A stretch of DNA of 64,000 bases from the NCBI RefSeq assembly GCF_021117345.1, contig NZ_CP088261.1:1426001-1490000 (forward strand), written 5' to 3'. The notes under the pieces are model-generated. The model was not told the DNA's origin and made no database searches. It saw only the letters and a list, made by a program, of their open reading frames with translations. Positions 50,786 to 63,132 of the stretch are shown here, piece after piece. This DNA comes from Microbacterium sp. cx-55 (GTDB taxonomy: Bacteria > Actinomycetota > Actinomycetes > Actinomycetales > Microbacteriaceae). The translations under genes were made by a program, and so were the position numbers. Numbering within the stretch: the stretch's first letter is position 1; each line of letters opens with the position of its first letter.

Positions 50786-52531
50786 ATGGCACGGCGCGAC
50801 GGAGAGACGGGGCCGGTGCTGACGCGCCTCCGGGCGGCGTTCCGTTCTTCTCTCCTCGGCGAGCGGCACTCGCGGTCCGCAGCCGTGCGCGGCCGATCCG
50901 CGGCGCTGAACCAGCTGCTCCTGTGCGCTGTCGTTCTGATCGTCAGCAGCCTGGCGTTGTTCATCGGCTCGCATCCGAACGGGACGCTCTTCCTCGCGGC
51001 CGTCCTGCTCGTGTTCGCCGGCGGTGCGGCCGCGCTCGTGGTGCCGTGGTCGCAGCTACCGCAGGGGTGTGTGATGGTCATCCCCGTCATCGACATCGTC
51101 GCGATTGGGCTGCTGCGGATGGCGGAGCCGGCCGGAGGTCTCGGGCTCCTGTGGGTCTTCCCCGCCATCTGGCTCGCGACGCTCGGCGCGGTCGGCTTCG
51201 CTTTGCAGTTCGTGCTGATCACGGTGTTGTACTGGGCGATCGTGGCCACCTCGCCGGGAACGACGACGACCGTGACCTATGCAGTGGTGCTGCTGCCCGT
51301 CGTGATCATGTCGGTGGCCACGACCGTGTTCGTCAGCAATCGCCGCTCGCAGGCGCAGCAGAGCCTCCTCGATCGCCAGGCCGTGCTCCTCTCGGGAGCG
51401 CTGCAGCGCGCACAACGACAAGAAGAGCTCATGACCGAGGTGCTGGACGCCGTCGATTTCGGCGTGCTCCGCATCGCGCCCGATGGCACCGTCGCCGTCG
51501 TGAACGAGGCGCTGGGTCGCTTCCAGAACGCGATCCCCGGTTTCGGCATCCAGGACCGCGAACTCGACAACGCCTACCGTCCCGACGGAACCACCCGGAT
51601 CCACCAGGACGAGCGGCCCCTCGTCCGCGCGATCCAGGGAGAGGTGTTCGATGACCAGGTGGTCTGGTTCGGACACCCCGACGAACGACGGACCGCGATG
51701 AGCATGACCGCGCGCCGGATGCGGGACGCCTACGGCGCCGATGCAGGCGCGGTCCTGATCGCGCGCGATGTGACGCGCGAACTGACGGCCCTGCGAGCGC
51801 GGGACCGCCTGGTCGCCTCGGTGTCGCACGAGTTGCGCACCCCGCTGACCTCCGTGCTGGGCTACATCGATCTGGCGCTCGACAACCTCGACCGGCCCGA
51901 GGCCGTGCGGAAAGACCTCGAGATCGCGGGGCGGAACGGCGAACGCCTGCTCGAGATCGTGGCCGATATCCTCGCGGCGTCGAGTTCGTCGCGGTTGTCG
52001 GTGGACATGCGGATCTCGCCGGAGGACGTGGATGTCGCCGACATCGTGCGCGCCTGCGCGGAAGCGTGGCGCCCGCGCGCGGCCGAGCGGGCGGTCACGA
52101 TCGTCACGGGCGATGTCGAGCCGGCCCGGGCGTTCGCCGACCCGCTGCGGCTGCGGCAGGTCGTCGACAACCTGGTGAGCAATGCCGTGAAGTACAACCG
52201 CGACGGCGGCGAAGCATCCATCGGCTGCGCGAGCGACGGCGAGTCGACGTGGATCGTCGTCCGCGACACGGGGCCGGGCATGACGCCCGTCGACCAGGAG
52301 CGTCTGTTCGAGCGATACTTCCGTGCCCGGAACGATGTCGAAGGCACCGGCCTCGGCCTGTCCATCAGCCGCGACATCGCTCGCGCGCACGGAGGCGACA
52401 TCACGGCGCGGAGCGAGCGCGGCGTGGGGTCCACGTTCATCGTGCGATTGCCGGCCACCTCGCGGGCGGCAGCGACCGCCGATGCGGCGGGGGACGAGCC
52501 CCGACGAGACGCCGGAGAGGCGCGCACGTGA
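50786..52531 (+). CDS. Membrane PAS sensor histidine kinase, module copy 2
   Basis: A 581-aa paralogue of the kinase at 47751-49532, with the same order: six TM segments, a linker (LQRAQRQEELMTEVLDAVDF), PAS (QGEVFDDQVVWFGHPDER), HisKA with H348 (VASVSHELRTPLTSVLGYID), then HATPase (LRQVVDNLVSNAVKYNRDGG and GTGLGLSISRDIARAHGGDI). The two are clearly homologous along the full length, most strongly from the PAS to the end. Start ATG 50786 lies 7 nt after TAGCGT (50773-50778); a GTG at 50777 would precede it by three codons. As in copy 1, the stop overlaps by 4 nt a seven-TM protein, and no response regulator is adjacent. Confidence 0.93.
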   Translation: MARRDGETGPVLTRLRAAFRSSLLGERHSRSAAVRGRSAALNQLLLCAVVLIVSSLALFIGSHPNGTLFLAAVLLVFAGGAAALVVPWSQLPQGCVMVIPVIDIVAIGLLRMAEPAGGLGLLWVFPAIWLATLGAVGFALQFVLITVLYWAIVATSPGTTTTVTYAVVLLPVVIMSVATTVFVSNRRSQAQQSLLDRQAVLLSGALQRAQRQEELMTEVLDAVDFGVLRIAPDGTVAVVNEALGRFQNAIPGFGIQDRELDNAYRPDGTTRIHQDERPLVRAIQGEVFDDQVVWFGHPDERRTAMSMTARRMRDAYGADAGAVLIARDVTRELTALRARDRLVASVSHELRTPLTSVLGYIDLALDNLDRPEAVRKDLEIAGRNGERLLEIVADILAASSSSRLSVDMRISPEDVDVADIVRACAEAWRPRAAERAVTIVTGDVEPARAFADPLRLRQVVDNLVSNAVKYNRDGGEASIGCASDGESTWIVVRDTGPGMTPVDQERLFERYFRARNDVEGTGLGLSISRDIARAHGGDITARSERGVGSTFIVRLPATSRAAATADAAGDEPRRDAGEART

Positions 52532-53715
52532 ACTTCGATCTGGCGACCGCGTCGCTCATGACGGCTTTCGTCGCGAACGTGGCGGGCGTGCTGTTCATCG
52601 TCGACACCCTCTTGCGCCGCGATGACGCCGCCGGGCGGATCTGGGCGATCGCGTTTCTCAGCGGGATGGCGACGACCGTCGCCTACGCGCTGTGGGCATC
52701 GGGTGCCGGTGGTGTCGTGGCCATCGCCATCGGCAACGCCCTGTTCGTCAACACCACGGGCTGTATGTGGCTCGGATCGCGGAAGTTCAACGAGCGCCGG
52801 ATGGGGCCCGCCGCGATCGTCGTGGTGTTGGCGGGCATCCTCGTCGCGGCTGCCGTTCTGGCCGAGGGGTCGAGCGGCGGGGACTGGGCGGGTTGGCTGG
52901 TCATGGGGCTCTCGCTCGTCGGGTTCGCGGCTCTCGCGGCCGTCGAGACCACGCGATACCCGATGGGCAGGATCGGCACGGCCCGTGTGCTGACCGCCGT
53001 CCTCGCCGTGGAATGCGTGTTCTACCTCGCCCGATCGATCGTCTTCGTCACCGCCGGGCCCGACAGCGACCTGTTCCAGGTCTGGTTCGGCTCGCTGATC
53101 GCGAACTTCGTCACGATCGGGCTGACGATCGTCGCGGTGGCGGTGTTGTCGGTGCTGCGCGCGGGTCGGGCCGAACTCCGCGGATACTCCTGGATGACAC
53201 GCGTCGGCTCCAGCTCGGACGGCATCCTGCTCGGATCCACCATCACGACGGCGCTCGAGGACGTCGTGGAGCGGGCGGGCTGGCGGGGCGACCTGATCGC
53301 GCTCATCGCCGTCAGAGTGGAGGGGATCGCGCAGATCCGCACGGCATTCGGCGCCGATGTCGCCGGCGACGTGACGCACGCGTGGCGACAGGGGGTACGC
53401 CGCTTCGCGCCGTCCGCGTCGCTCGTCGGCGAAGACGGCGAGTACACGCTGCTCGTCATCGCGCCCGCCTCGACGGCCGCCGACGCTCGCCGTCAGGCCG
53501 GCACGATCTACCGCGGGCTGTTCGAGGCGTTCGGCCGGGTGTCGGATGCCGTCATCCCCGCGGTCGGCGTCGGGGTCGGCCTCACCGAGACGGTCGGCTA
53601 CGACCCGAAGGCTTTGCTCTGGGCGGCCCGTGAGGCATCCGAGATCGCCGCGACGAGCATCGAGTCGTCGGTGCTCTTTGGCGGCGCCTCGACGATCGGC
53701 GAACGCGGAGACTGA
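52528..53715 (+). CDS. Seven-TM protein with degenerate GGDEF-like C-terminus, module copy 2
   Basis: A 395-aa paralogue of the protein at 49529-50734. Seven TM helices again (for example LMTAFVANVAGVLFIVDTLL, VVAIAIGNALFVNTTGCMWL, IANFVTIGLTIVAVAVLSVL). The C-terminus shares DLIALIAVRVEGIAQIRTAF, ASLVGEDGEYTLLVIAPAS (in place of a GGDEF loop), ADARRQAGTIYRGLFEAFG and VIPAVGVGVGLTETVGYDPK. The most conserved words between copies are VGE, ADARRQAG-x-YRG and VGVGV-x-L-x-T-x-GY. GTG 52528 overlaps the kinase stop by 4 nt (GTGA). Function is unknown. Confidence 0.75.
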   Translation: MNFDLATASLMTAFVANVAGVLFIVDTLLRRDDAAGRIWAIAFLSGMATTVAYALWASGAGGVVAIAIGNALFVNTTGCMWLGSRKFNERRMGPAAIVVVLAGILVAAAVLAEGSSGGDWAGWLVMGLSLVGFAALAAVETTRYPMGRIGTARVLTAVLAVECVFYLARSIVFVTAGPDSDLFQVWFGSLIANFVTIGLTIVAVAVLSVLRAGRAELRGYSWMTRVGSSSDGILLGSTITTALEDVVERAGWRGDLIALIAVRVEGIAQIRTAFGADVAGDVTHAWRQGVRRFAPSASLVGEDGEYTLLVIAPASTAADARRQAGTIYRGLFEAFGRVSDAVIPAVGVGVGLTETVGYDPKALLWAAREASEIAATSIESSVLFGGASTIGERGD

Positions 53716-53764
53716 GTCCCGCGCCGGGATCGGTGCGGCGCCCCGCGCGTGGCATGCTCGTGGA

Positions 53765-54361
53765 ATGCCGCTCATCGCTCTCACCGGGGGCATCGCCTCG
53801 GGAAAGTCCACCGTTGCGCGCCGACTCGCCGAGCACGGTGCGGTGATCGTCGACGCCGACGCGCTCGTGCGCGATGTGCAGGCGCCGGGTTCGCCGGTGC
53901 TTGCGGCGATCGCCGCCGAGTTCGGGACAGAGCTCCTCGGCGCGGACGGCGCTCTCGACCGCGCGGCGCTCGGCGCGATCATCTTCTCCGACGACGAGGC
54001 GCGGCACCGCCTGAACGCCATCGTGCATCCGGCGGTGCGCGCCGCATCCGCCGATCGATTCGCACAGGCCTTCGCCGCGGATGCGGACGCGGTGGTCGTC
54101 TACGACGTTCCGCTGCTCGTGGAGGCGCGGGTCGATGACCCGTGGGAACTCATCGTCGTTGCCCACGCTCCGTCGGCGGTTCGGCTCGAACGCCTGGTGA
54201 CGCTGCGCGGTCTGACGCGCGCCGAGGCCGAGAAGCGGATCGCCGCGCAGGTGGACGACGATGCCCGCCTCGCGGTCGCAGACGTGGTCATCGACACGGC
54301 CGGGTCGCTCGCGGAGACCCACGCGCAGGCCGACGCGCTCTGGGAGCGCCTGCGCGCCTGA
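53765..54361 (+). CDS. coaE: Dephospho-CoA kinase
   Basis: A 198-aa kinase for the last step of coenzyme A synthesis, phosphorylating dephospho-CoA at the 3'-OH. The P-loop is GGIASGKST (8-16, K14); [16 protein letters not shown] is the substrate-binding region and [20 protein letters not shown] the lid and Arg-rich segment. A 198-aa form is normal; it lacks the C-terminal GrpB-like fusion of mycobacteria. ATG 53765 lies 6 nt after CATGCT (53753-53758), a weaker leaderless -10 box. It sits 59 nt upstream of uvrB, the usual actinobacterial neighbour. Confidence 0.95.
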   Translation: MPLIALTGGIASGKSTVARRLAEHGAVIVDADALVRDVQAPGSPVLAAIAAEFGTELLGADGALDRAALGAIIFSDDEARHRLNAIVHPAVRAASADRFAQAFAADADAVVVYDVPLLVEARVDDPWELIVVAHAPSAVRLERLVTLRGLTRAEAEKRIAAQVDDDARLAVADVVIDTAGSLAETHAQADALWERLRA

Positions 54362-54420
54362 TCCGTCCGCGCGGGGCGCAACCCGGCCCCGATGTCGGAG
54401 GGTCCACCTACTCTGGAAAG

Positions 54421-56487
54421 GTGCAGACCACCCGATCCGTTCGCCCCTTCGAGGTCATCAGCGAGTACATCCCCAGCGGCGACCAGCCGCAGGCGATCGC
54501 CGACCTCGCCGCCCGTATCAATGCCGGTGAGACCGACGTCGTGCTGCTCGGTGCGACCGGTACCGGCAAGTCCGCGACCACCGCGTGGCTGATCGAGCAG
54601 GTGCAGCGCCCGACGCTCGTCATGGCGCACAACAAGACCCTCGCCGCTCAGCTGGCGAACGAGTTCCGCGACCTCATGCCCAACAACGCGATCGAGTACT
54701 TCGTCTCGTACTACGACTACTACCAGCCCGAGGCGTACGTCCCGCAGACCGATACCTTCATCGAGAAGGATTCGTCGGTCAACGCCGAGGTCGAGCGCCT
54801 CCGCCACTCGACGACGAACTCGCTGCTGAGCCGTCGCGACGTCGTCGTGGTGTCGACCGTCTCCTGCATCTACGGCCTCGGCGCACCGGAGGAGTACCTG
54901 CGCGCGATGGTGGCGCTCCAGGTGGGGGAGCGGTACGACCGTGACGCCCTCATCCGTCAGTTCATCGCCATGCAGTACAACCGCAACGACGTCGACTTCT
55001 CACGAGGAAACTTCCGGGTGCGCGGCGACACGATCGAGATCATCCCGGTGTACGAGGAGTACGCCATCCGGATCGAGCTGTTCGGCGACGAGATCGAAGC
55101 GCTGTACATGCTGCATCCGCTGACCGGCGACGTGATCCAGAAGATGGATTCCGTGCCGATCTTTCCGGCGTCGCACTACGTCGCCGGAACCGATGTCGTG
55201 CAGCGCGCGATCGGCACGATCGAGGCCGAGCTTGCCGAGCGGCTCGCCGAATTCGAGCGTCAGGGCAAGCTCCTGGAGGCTCAGCGGCTCCGCATGCGCA
55301 CGACGTTCGACCTCGAGATGCTGCAGCAACTGGGCTTCTGCTCGGGCATCGAGAACTACTCGCGTCACCTCGACGGCCGCGAGCCCGGCGCTCCGCCGCA
55401 CACCCTCCTCGACTTCTTCCCCGACGACTTTCTGCTGGTGATCGACGAATCCCACGTGACCGTGCCGCAGATCGGCGCGATGTACGAGGGCGACGCATCC
55501 CGCAAGCGCACCCTCGTCGAGCACGGATTCCGACTGCCGTCCGCCATGGACAACCGGCCGCTCCGCTTCGACGAGTTCAAGAACCGCGTCGGCCAGACCG
55601 TGTACCTCTCGGCGACGCCGGGCAGGTACGAGATGGGCATCGCCGACGGCATCGTCGAGCAGATCATCCGGCCGACCGGCCTCATCGACCCCGAGATCGT
55701 GGTCAAGCCCTCGAAGGGGCAGATCGACGATCTGCTCGAGGAGATCCGGATCCGCGTCGAGCGCGACGAACGCGTGCTCGTCACGACGCTGACGAAGAAG
55801 ATGTCGGAGGAGCTCACCGACTTCCTCAGCGAGCACGGGGTGCGCGTGCGCTACCTGCACTCCGATGTCGACACGCTCCGCCGCGTCGAGCTGCTGTCGG
55901 AGCTGCGCTCGGGTGTGTACGACGTGCTCGTCGGCATCAACCTGCTTCGAGAGGGCCTCGACCTGCCCGAGGTGTCGCTGGTGTCGATCCTCGACGCCGA
56001 CAAGGAGGGCTTCCTCCGCAGCGGCACGTCACTCATCCAAACGATCGGCCGCGCCGCGCGAAACGTCTCGGGGCAGGTGCACATGTACGCCGACAAGATC
56101 ACCGACTCCATGCGGTTGGCGATCGACGAGACGGATCGTCGGCGCGAGAAGCAGGTGGCGTACAACCTCGAGCACGGCATCGATCCCCAGCCTCTACGCA
56201 AGAAGATCGCCGACATCACCGACGCGTTGATCCGCGAGGGTGCCGACACGAAGGCGATGCTGGCGCGCGATCCGGGTCGCAAGGGTAAGTCGCCGACGCC
56301 GAACCTTCGTCGCGAGGGCATCGCGGCCGAGGGGGCGACGCAGCTGGAGTCCACGATCGAGGATCTGACGAATCAGATGCTGGCGGCGGCATCCGAGCTC
56401 AAGTTCGAGCTCGCCGGTCGCCTCCGTGACGAAGTGCAAGACCTCAAGAAAGAACTCCGCGCCATGGAGCGCGCCGGGCACGCGTAA
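54421..56487 (+). CDS. uvrB: Excinuclease ABC subunit UvrB
   Basis: A 688-aa damage-verifying helicase of nucleotide excision repair. Walker A is GATGTGKS (K50); the beta-hairpin region has [31 protein letters not shown] is motif II, and [10 protein letters not shown] motif [23 protein letters not shown] and [12 protein letters not shown] form motifs V and VI. The C-terminal UVR motif ([20 protein letters not shown]) binds UvrC. GTG 54421 follows TACTCT (54409-54414) by 6 nt, consistent with a leaderless start; no in-frame start nearer to the conserved region improves on it. Confidence 0.98.
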   Translation: MQTTRSVRPFEVISEYIPSGDQPQAIADLAARINAGETDVVLLGATGTGKSATTAWLIEQVQRPTLVMAHNKTLAAQLANEFRDLMPNNAIEYFVSYYDYYQPEAYVPQTDTFIEKDSSVNAEVERLRHSTTNSLLSRRDVVVVSTVSCIYGLGAPEEYLRAMVALQVGERYDRDALIRQFIAMQYNRNDVDFSRGNFRVRGDTIEIIPVYEEYAIRIELFGDEIEALYMLHPLTGDVIQKMDSVPIFPASHYVAGTDVVQRAIGTIEAELAERLAEFERQGKLLEAQRLRMRTTFDLEMLQQLGFCSGIENYSRHLDGREPGAPPHTLLDFFPDDFLLVIDESHVTVPQIGAMYEGDASRKRTLVEHGFRLPSAMDNRPLRFDEFKNRVGQTVYLSATPGRYEMGIADGIVEQIIRPTGLIDPEIVVKPSKGQIDDLLEEIRIRVERDERVLVTTLTKKMSEELTDFLSEHGVRVRYLHSDVDTLRRVELLSELRSGVYDVLVGINLLREGLDLPEVSLVSILDADKEGFLRSGTSLIQTIGRAARNVSGQVHMYADKITDSMRLAIDETDRRREKQVAYNLEHGIDPQPLRKKIADITDALIREGADTKAMLARDPGRKGKSPTPNLRREGIAAEGATQLESTIEDLTNQMLAAASELKFELAGRLRDEVQDLKKELRAMERAGHA

Positions 56488-56551
56488 GGGCCGGGAAGAA
56501 GACCCCGCGCGGCGCGATCGAGATCAGGGGCAGCGCCTCAGGGCCAGCGCC

Positions 56552-56794
56552 TCAGGGGCAGTGCATGAGGGGTTTCGGCCCCGACCGGTCGAACGTGTGC
56601 GCCGACATCGGCGCCCCGCACAGGGGGCACGGGCGCTCGGTGCGCACCGGCTCCGGCGCGGTCTCGTACGGACCGACGGATGCCGGACCGGCAGCGCGAA
56701 TGAGGGAGGCGTTGATCCACTGGTACCACCCACCGGCGGCGCGCACGCGCTGACGCAGGGGGAGTCGTGGGGAGTCCGCATCCATTCGTGCCAT
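56552..56794 (-). CDS. Small zinc-ribbon protein divergent from a MarR regulator
   Basis: An 80-aa protein: basic N-terminal half (RLPLRQRVRAAGGWYQWINA), then a single CPLCGAPMSAHTF zinc knuckle with a final LMHCP, so three cysteines and nearby His could bind zinc. The family is unknown. ATG 56794 lies 7 nt after TACACT on the minus strand (complement of 56802-56807), and that box sits inside a palindrome shared with the divergent MarR gene. A longer reading to 56983 would cross that regulatory region and is rejected. Confidence 0.65.
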   Translation of the reverse strand: MARMDADSPRLPLRQRVRAAGGWYQWINASLIRAAGPASVGPYETAPEPVRTERPCPLCGAPMSAHTFDRSGPKPLMHCP

Positions 56795-56799
56795 GATGA

Positions 56800-56816
56800 T
56801 TAGTGTACTAACTAAT
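56800..56816. promoter_or_regulatory. Palindromic operator between the zinc-ribbon and MarR genes
   Basis: The AT-rich palindrome TTAGTGTACTAA (56800-56811), followed by ACTAAT, stands out in otherwise GC-rich DNA. It overlaps the minus-strand -10 box TACACT of the zinc-ribbon gene and lies just upstream of the plus-strand -10 box TAGAGT (56822-56827) of the MarR gene. A dimeric MarR repressor bound here could control both directions. Confidence 0.7.
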
Positions 56817-56833
56817 TGCGCTAGAGTCGCGGA

Positions 56834-57265
56834 ATGTCTGATGATCTGCTGCGCCTCGAGAATCAGGTGTGCTTCGCACTCGTCACGGCGGCGCGCAACG
56901 TCGTGTCCATCTACCGACCTGTTCTCGAGCCGCTCGGGCTGACGCACCCGCAGTACCTCGTCATGCTGGCGCTCTGGGAGCAATCGCCGCGCGCGCTGGG
57001 TGAACTCGCTGCAGAGCTCGCGATGGAGCCCGCCACCCTGTCGCCGCTCGTCAAACGCCTCGAAGCGCAGGGCCGGGTGACGCGCACGCGCCGACCGAGC
57101 GACGAACGCGTGCTCGAGATCGGCCTCACGGGTGAGGGGCGCGACCTGCGTACAAGAGCCCTCGCCGTGCCGGAGCAGATCATGGCTCGGGTGGGAATGG
57201 ACGCCGCGGCCCTCGCGAGCCTTCGGGACGCCCTGAGCCCCTTCGCCGGCCGCCTAGAGGGTTGA
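56834..57265 (+). CDS. MarR-family regulator, OhrR-like
   Basis: A 143-aa winged-helix repressor. LENQVCFALVTAARNVVSIY carries the reactive Cys at C13 in the OhrR position (Q-x-C-F-A-L), and GLTHPQYLVMLALWEQSP follows, with His in place of the first Tyr of the usual LTYPQY. The wing is VTRTRRPSDERVLEIGLTGE. OhrR senses organic hydroperoxides by oxidation of this Cys; no ohr gene is in the window. ATG 56834 lies 6 nt after TAGAGT (56822-56827), consistent with a leaderless start. Likely target: its own promoter and the divergent zinc-ribbon gene. Confidence 0.9.
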   Translation: MSDDLLRLENQVCFALVTAARNVVSIYRPVLEPLGLTHPQYLVMLALWEQSPRALGELAAELAMEPATLSPLVKRLEAQGRVTRTRRPSDERVLEIGLTGEGRDLRTRALAVPEQIMARVGMDAAALASLRDALSPFAGRLEG

Positions 57266-57356
57266 CACTGAGCGCGGACGCGCGGAGTGTACCGCCGCGG
57301 GTCCGCCGCGAGCGAAGCGCGGACCCGGTGTCGGTGGCCCTGCCTAGACTTGACCG

Positions 57357-60254
<2,898 letters not shown>

Positions 60255-60256
60255 TC

Positions 60257-62182
60257 GTGCCGTCCGTTCTGCCCTATCGGCCGAAGCAGGGCGAGATCCC
60301 CACGAGTCCGGGGGTGTATCGCTTCCGTGATGCCGAGGGCCGCATCCTGTACGTCGGCAAGGCGAAGAACCTGAGGGCGCGGCTCTCGAACTACTTCGCT
60401 CCGCTGCACACGCTGCACGAGCGCACGCGCCGGATGGTGACGACCGCGTCGTCGGTCGAATGGACCGTCGTCGGCAGCGACGTCGAGGCGTTGCAGCTCG
60501 AGTACATGTGGATCCAGGAGTTCACACCGCCCTTCAACGTCCGCTACAAGGACGACAAGTCCTACCCGTACATGGCGATCACCCTCGCCGACGAGGCGCC
60601 ACGGGTCATCGTGACGCGCAACCGGCGCATCAAGGGGGCGAAGTACTTCGGGCCGTACCCGAAGATCTGGGCCGTGCACGACGTGATCGATCTCATGATC
60701 AAGGTCTTCCCCATCCGCACCTGCTCGGATTCGTCGTACAAGAAGGCGATGGCGACGGGTCGTCCGTGCTTCCCCGGCCAGATCGGCCGATGCGGCGGCC
60801 CCTGCTCGATGAAGGTGACGATCGACGAGCACCGCGCGATGGTCGATGACTTCGTCGCGTTCATGTCAGGTGGAGACCAGCGGTTCACGAAGGCGCTCTC
60901 GGCCCGGATGCGGGAAGCCGCCGCGGCGATGGACTACGAAGCGGCCGCCGACTACCGCGACAAGCTGCAGGCGATCGAGGCGGTGCTGGTCAAGAGCGCC
61001 CTGGTTCTGCCGGATGACACGGATGCGGACCTCTTCGGGATCGCGGAGGACGAACTCGCCGCCACGGTGCAGCACTTCGTCGTCCGCGGTGGGCGCGTGC
61101 GCGGGGTGCGCGCGACGACGATCGAGAAGGAGATCGACATCTCCGGCGCGGACCTCGTCGACCAGGTCATCCAGCGCACGTACGGTGATGCCTCCGCGGC
61201 CGACATCCCGAAGCAGGTGCTCGTGCCGACGCTTCCGGAAGATGCCGCCGAGCTCGAGCAGTGGCTTCGGGACAAGCGCGGCAAGGGCGTGACGATCCAG
61301 GTCGCCCAGCGCGGCGGGAAGGCCGACCTGATGCGCACGGCGACGATCAACGCGCAGCAGGCCCTGATGCTCTACAAGACGCGGCGCACGAGCGACTACG
61401 TCGCTCGGACGCAGGCGCTCACCGATCTGCAGGAGGCGCTCGAGCTCGCCGAAGCGCCGCTGCGGATCGAATGCTACGACGTCTCGCACCTGTCGGGAAC
61501 GAACGTGGTGGCCTCGATGGTCGTGTTCGAGGACGGCCTGCCCCGGAAGGATCAGTACCGCACGTTCGGGATCCCCGAGACGACCGACGACACCGACTCC
61601 ATCCACCAGGTCATGACGCGTCGCCTCGCGTACCTCGATCGCCCCGAGGAGCAGTCGGATGCGGAGATCGCGGCGGCCGCCATCGACGTCACGGCGTCCG
61701 CCGACGGCGACGAGGTCGTGGCGACGACCCGCAAGCGCCCGCGGTTCGCGTACCCGCCCCAGTTGCTCGTCGTCGACGGCGGACAGCCTCAGGTGGCGGC
61801 TGCGGCGCGTGCGCTGGCGGACTCCGGTCACACCGAGATCGCGCTGTGCGGCATTGCGAAGCGTCTCGAGGAGGTGTGGCTGCCGGGGGAGGACTTCCCG
61901 GTCATCCTGCCGCGCACGTCGGAGGCGCTCTACCTCTTGCAGCGCCTGCGCGACGAAGCGCACCGGTTCGCGATCACGCACCAGCGCAAGCGTCGCAAGC
62001 GCGACATCTCGAGCGTGCTGTCCGAAGTCCCCGGGCTCGGCGACACCCGGATCAAGGCGCTGTTGCGGCACTTCGGGTCGGTCGCGGCGCTCCGGGAGGC
62101 GACGCCGGAGCAGATCACGGAGCTGCCCGGCATCGGTCCGAAGCTCGCGGCGACGGTGCACGAGCACCTGACGAATCGGTAG
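60257..62182 (+). CDS. uvrC: Excinuclease ABC subunit UvrC
   Basis: A 641-aa dual endonuclease making the 3' and 5' incisions. The GIY-YIG domain starts [20 protein letters not shown]; a UVR motif ([20 protein letters not shown], about 223-245) binds UvrB. The RNase H-like domain has [20 protein letters not shown] and VVDGGQPQV with catalytic Asp residues. C-terminal HhH motifs are [20 protein letters not shown] and [19 protein letters not shown] 60257 starts 2 nt after the uvrA stop. A short Ala-rich insert (about 472-490) in the middle is slightly unusual. Confidence 0.98.
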   Translation: MPSVLPYRPKQGEIPTSPGVYRFRDAEGRILYVGKAKNLRARLSNYFAPLHTLHERTRRMVTTASSVEWTVVGSDVEALQLEYMWIQEFTPPFNVRYKDDKSYPYMAITLADEAPRVIVTRNRRIKGAKYFGPYPKIWAVHDVIDLMIKVFPIRTCSDSSYKKAMATGRPCFPGQIGRCGGPCSMKVTIDEHRAMVDDFVAFMSGGDQRFTKALSARMREAAAAMDYEAAADYRDKLQAIEAVLVKSALVLPDDTDADLFGIAEDELAATVQHFVVRGGRVRGVRATTIEKEIDISGADLVDQVIQRTYGDASAADIPKQVLVPTLPEDAAELEQWLRDKRGKGVTIQVAQRGGKADLMRTATINAQQALMLYKTRRTSDYVARTQALTDLQEALELAEAPLRIECYDVSHLSGTNVVASMVVFEDGLPRKDQYRTFGIPETTDDTDSIHQVMTRRLAYLDRPEEQSDAEIAAAAIDVTASADGDEVVATTRKRPRFAYPPQLLVVDGGQPQVAAAARALADSGHTEIALCGIAKRLEEVWLPGEDFPVILPRTSEALYLLQRLRDEAHRFAITHQRKRRKRDISSVLSEVPGLGDTRIKALLRHFGSVAALREATPEQITELPGIGPKLAATVHEHLTNR

Positions 62183-62209
62183 GCTGGAAGCTCGACGACA
62201 GGGGTAGAC

Positions 62210-63094
62210 ATGTCGGAACCCGCGGTGACGACCAGCGCCGGTGAGGTGCTCATCGTCACGGGTATGTCCGGCGCCGGGCGATCGACCGTCGCGAACGCGC
62301 TCGAAGACCTCGACTGGTACGTGGTCGATAACCTTCCGCCGACCATGCTGCGTCCGCTTCTGGAACTCTCCGAGCGCGCCGGGGGAGCGGTGCCGCGGGT
62401 GGCCGTCGTCGTCGACGTGCGCGGACGCGACCTGTTCGGCAGTCTGCCCGAGATCACTCGGTCGCTCCGCGACGGCCGGCACTTGCGTCTGGTTTTCCTG
62501 GACGCGAGCGACGACGTGCTCGTCCGCCGGTTCGAGGCCGTGCGTCGTCCGCATCCGCTGCAGGCCGGCGGCACGATCGTCGATGGAATCCACCGCGAGC
62601 GCGCGCGTCTCGCGCCGCTCCGGGAGAACGCCGACCTCATCGTCGACACGTCGTCGTACAACGTCCACCAGCTGACGAGCCGCGTCGCGGAACTGTTCGC
62701 GGCCGAGGGCGCGGCGCCGCACACGGTCACGCTCATGAGCTTCGGCTTCAAGTACGGGCTTCCGGCGGATGCCGACATCGTCGCCGACATGCGTTTTCTT
62801 CCGAACCCCTACTGGACCGACGAACTCCGCTCGTTGACCGGTGAAGACGAGAAAGTGCGCGATTTTGTGCTCGACCAGGAGGGCGCCCGCGAGTTCCTCG
62901 ACGCCTACTCCGCTGCGCTCGCCCCCGTTCTCGCGGGTTATCAGCGCGAGAACAAGCGTCACTCGATCATCGCGATCGGGTGCACGGGCGGCAAGCATCG
63001 CTCGGTCGTGATGGTGCGAGAACTCGCGGAACGGCTCGCCGAGGTGCCGGGTGTTGCGGTGGGTGTGACGCATCGCGACCTCGGTCGCGAGTAG
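62210..63094 (+). CDS. rapZ: RNase adapter RapZ/YvcJ-like nucleotide-binding protein
   Basis: A 294-aa P-loop protein. The P-loop is [10 protein letters not shown] (17-26), where Arg replaces the usual Lys, as is common in actinobacterial members. [16 protein letters not shown] is the conserved next block. The C-terminal half has [40 protein letters not shown] and [17 protein letters not shown], all RapZ signatures. In Enterobacteria it controls glucosamine-6-phosphate synthesis; in Actinobacteria its role is unclear. ATG 62210 has CAGGGG upstream, and the gene is directly followed by whiA. Confidence 0.95.
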   Translation: MSEPAVTTSAGEVLIVTGMSGAGRSTVANALEDLDWYVVDNLPPTMLRPLLELSERAGGAVPRVAVVVDVRGRDLFGSLPEITRSLRDGRHLRLVFLDASDDVLVRRFEAVRRPHPLQAGGTIVDGIHRERARLAPLRENADLIVDTSSYNVHQLTSRVAELFAAEGAAPHTVTLMSFGFKYGLPADADIVADMRFLPNPYWTDELRSLTGEDEKVRDFVLDQEGAREFLDAYSAALAPVLAGYQRENKRHSIIAIGCTGGKHRSVVMVRELAERLAEVPGVAVGVTHRDLGRE

Positions 63095-63132
63095 GCTGGA
63101 ATGTCGTTTCCCGCCCCGACCCGAGGAGTGCC

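Noticed and set aside
56531-56558. Two copies of CAGCGCCTCAGGG near the stop of the zinc-ribbon gene
   Set aside because: Only two short units; looks like a small slippage duplication with no function evident.
62261-62290. Arg in place of Lys in the RapZ P-loop (R24)
   Set aside because: This GAGRST form is common in actinobacterial RapZ proteins, so it is not a defect.
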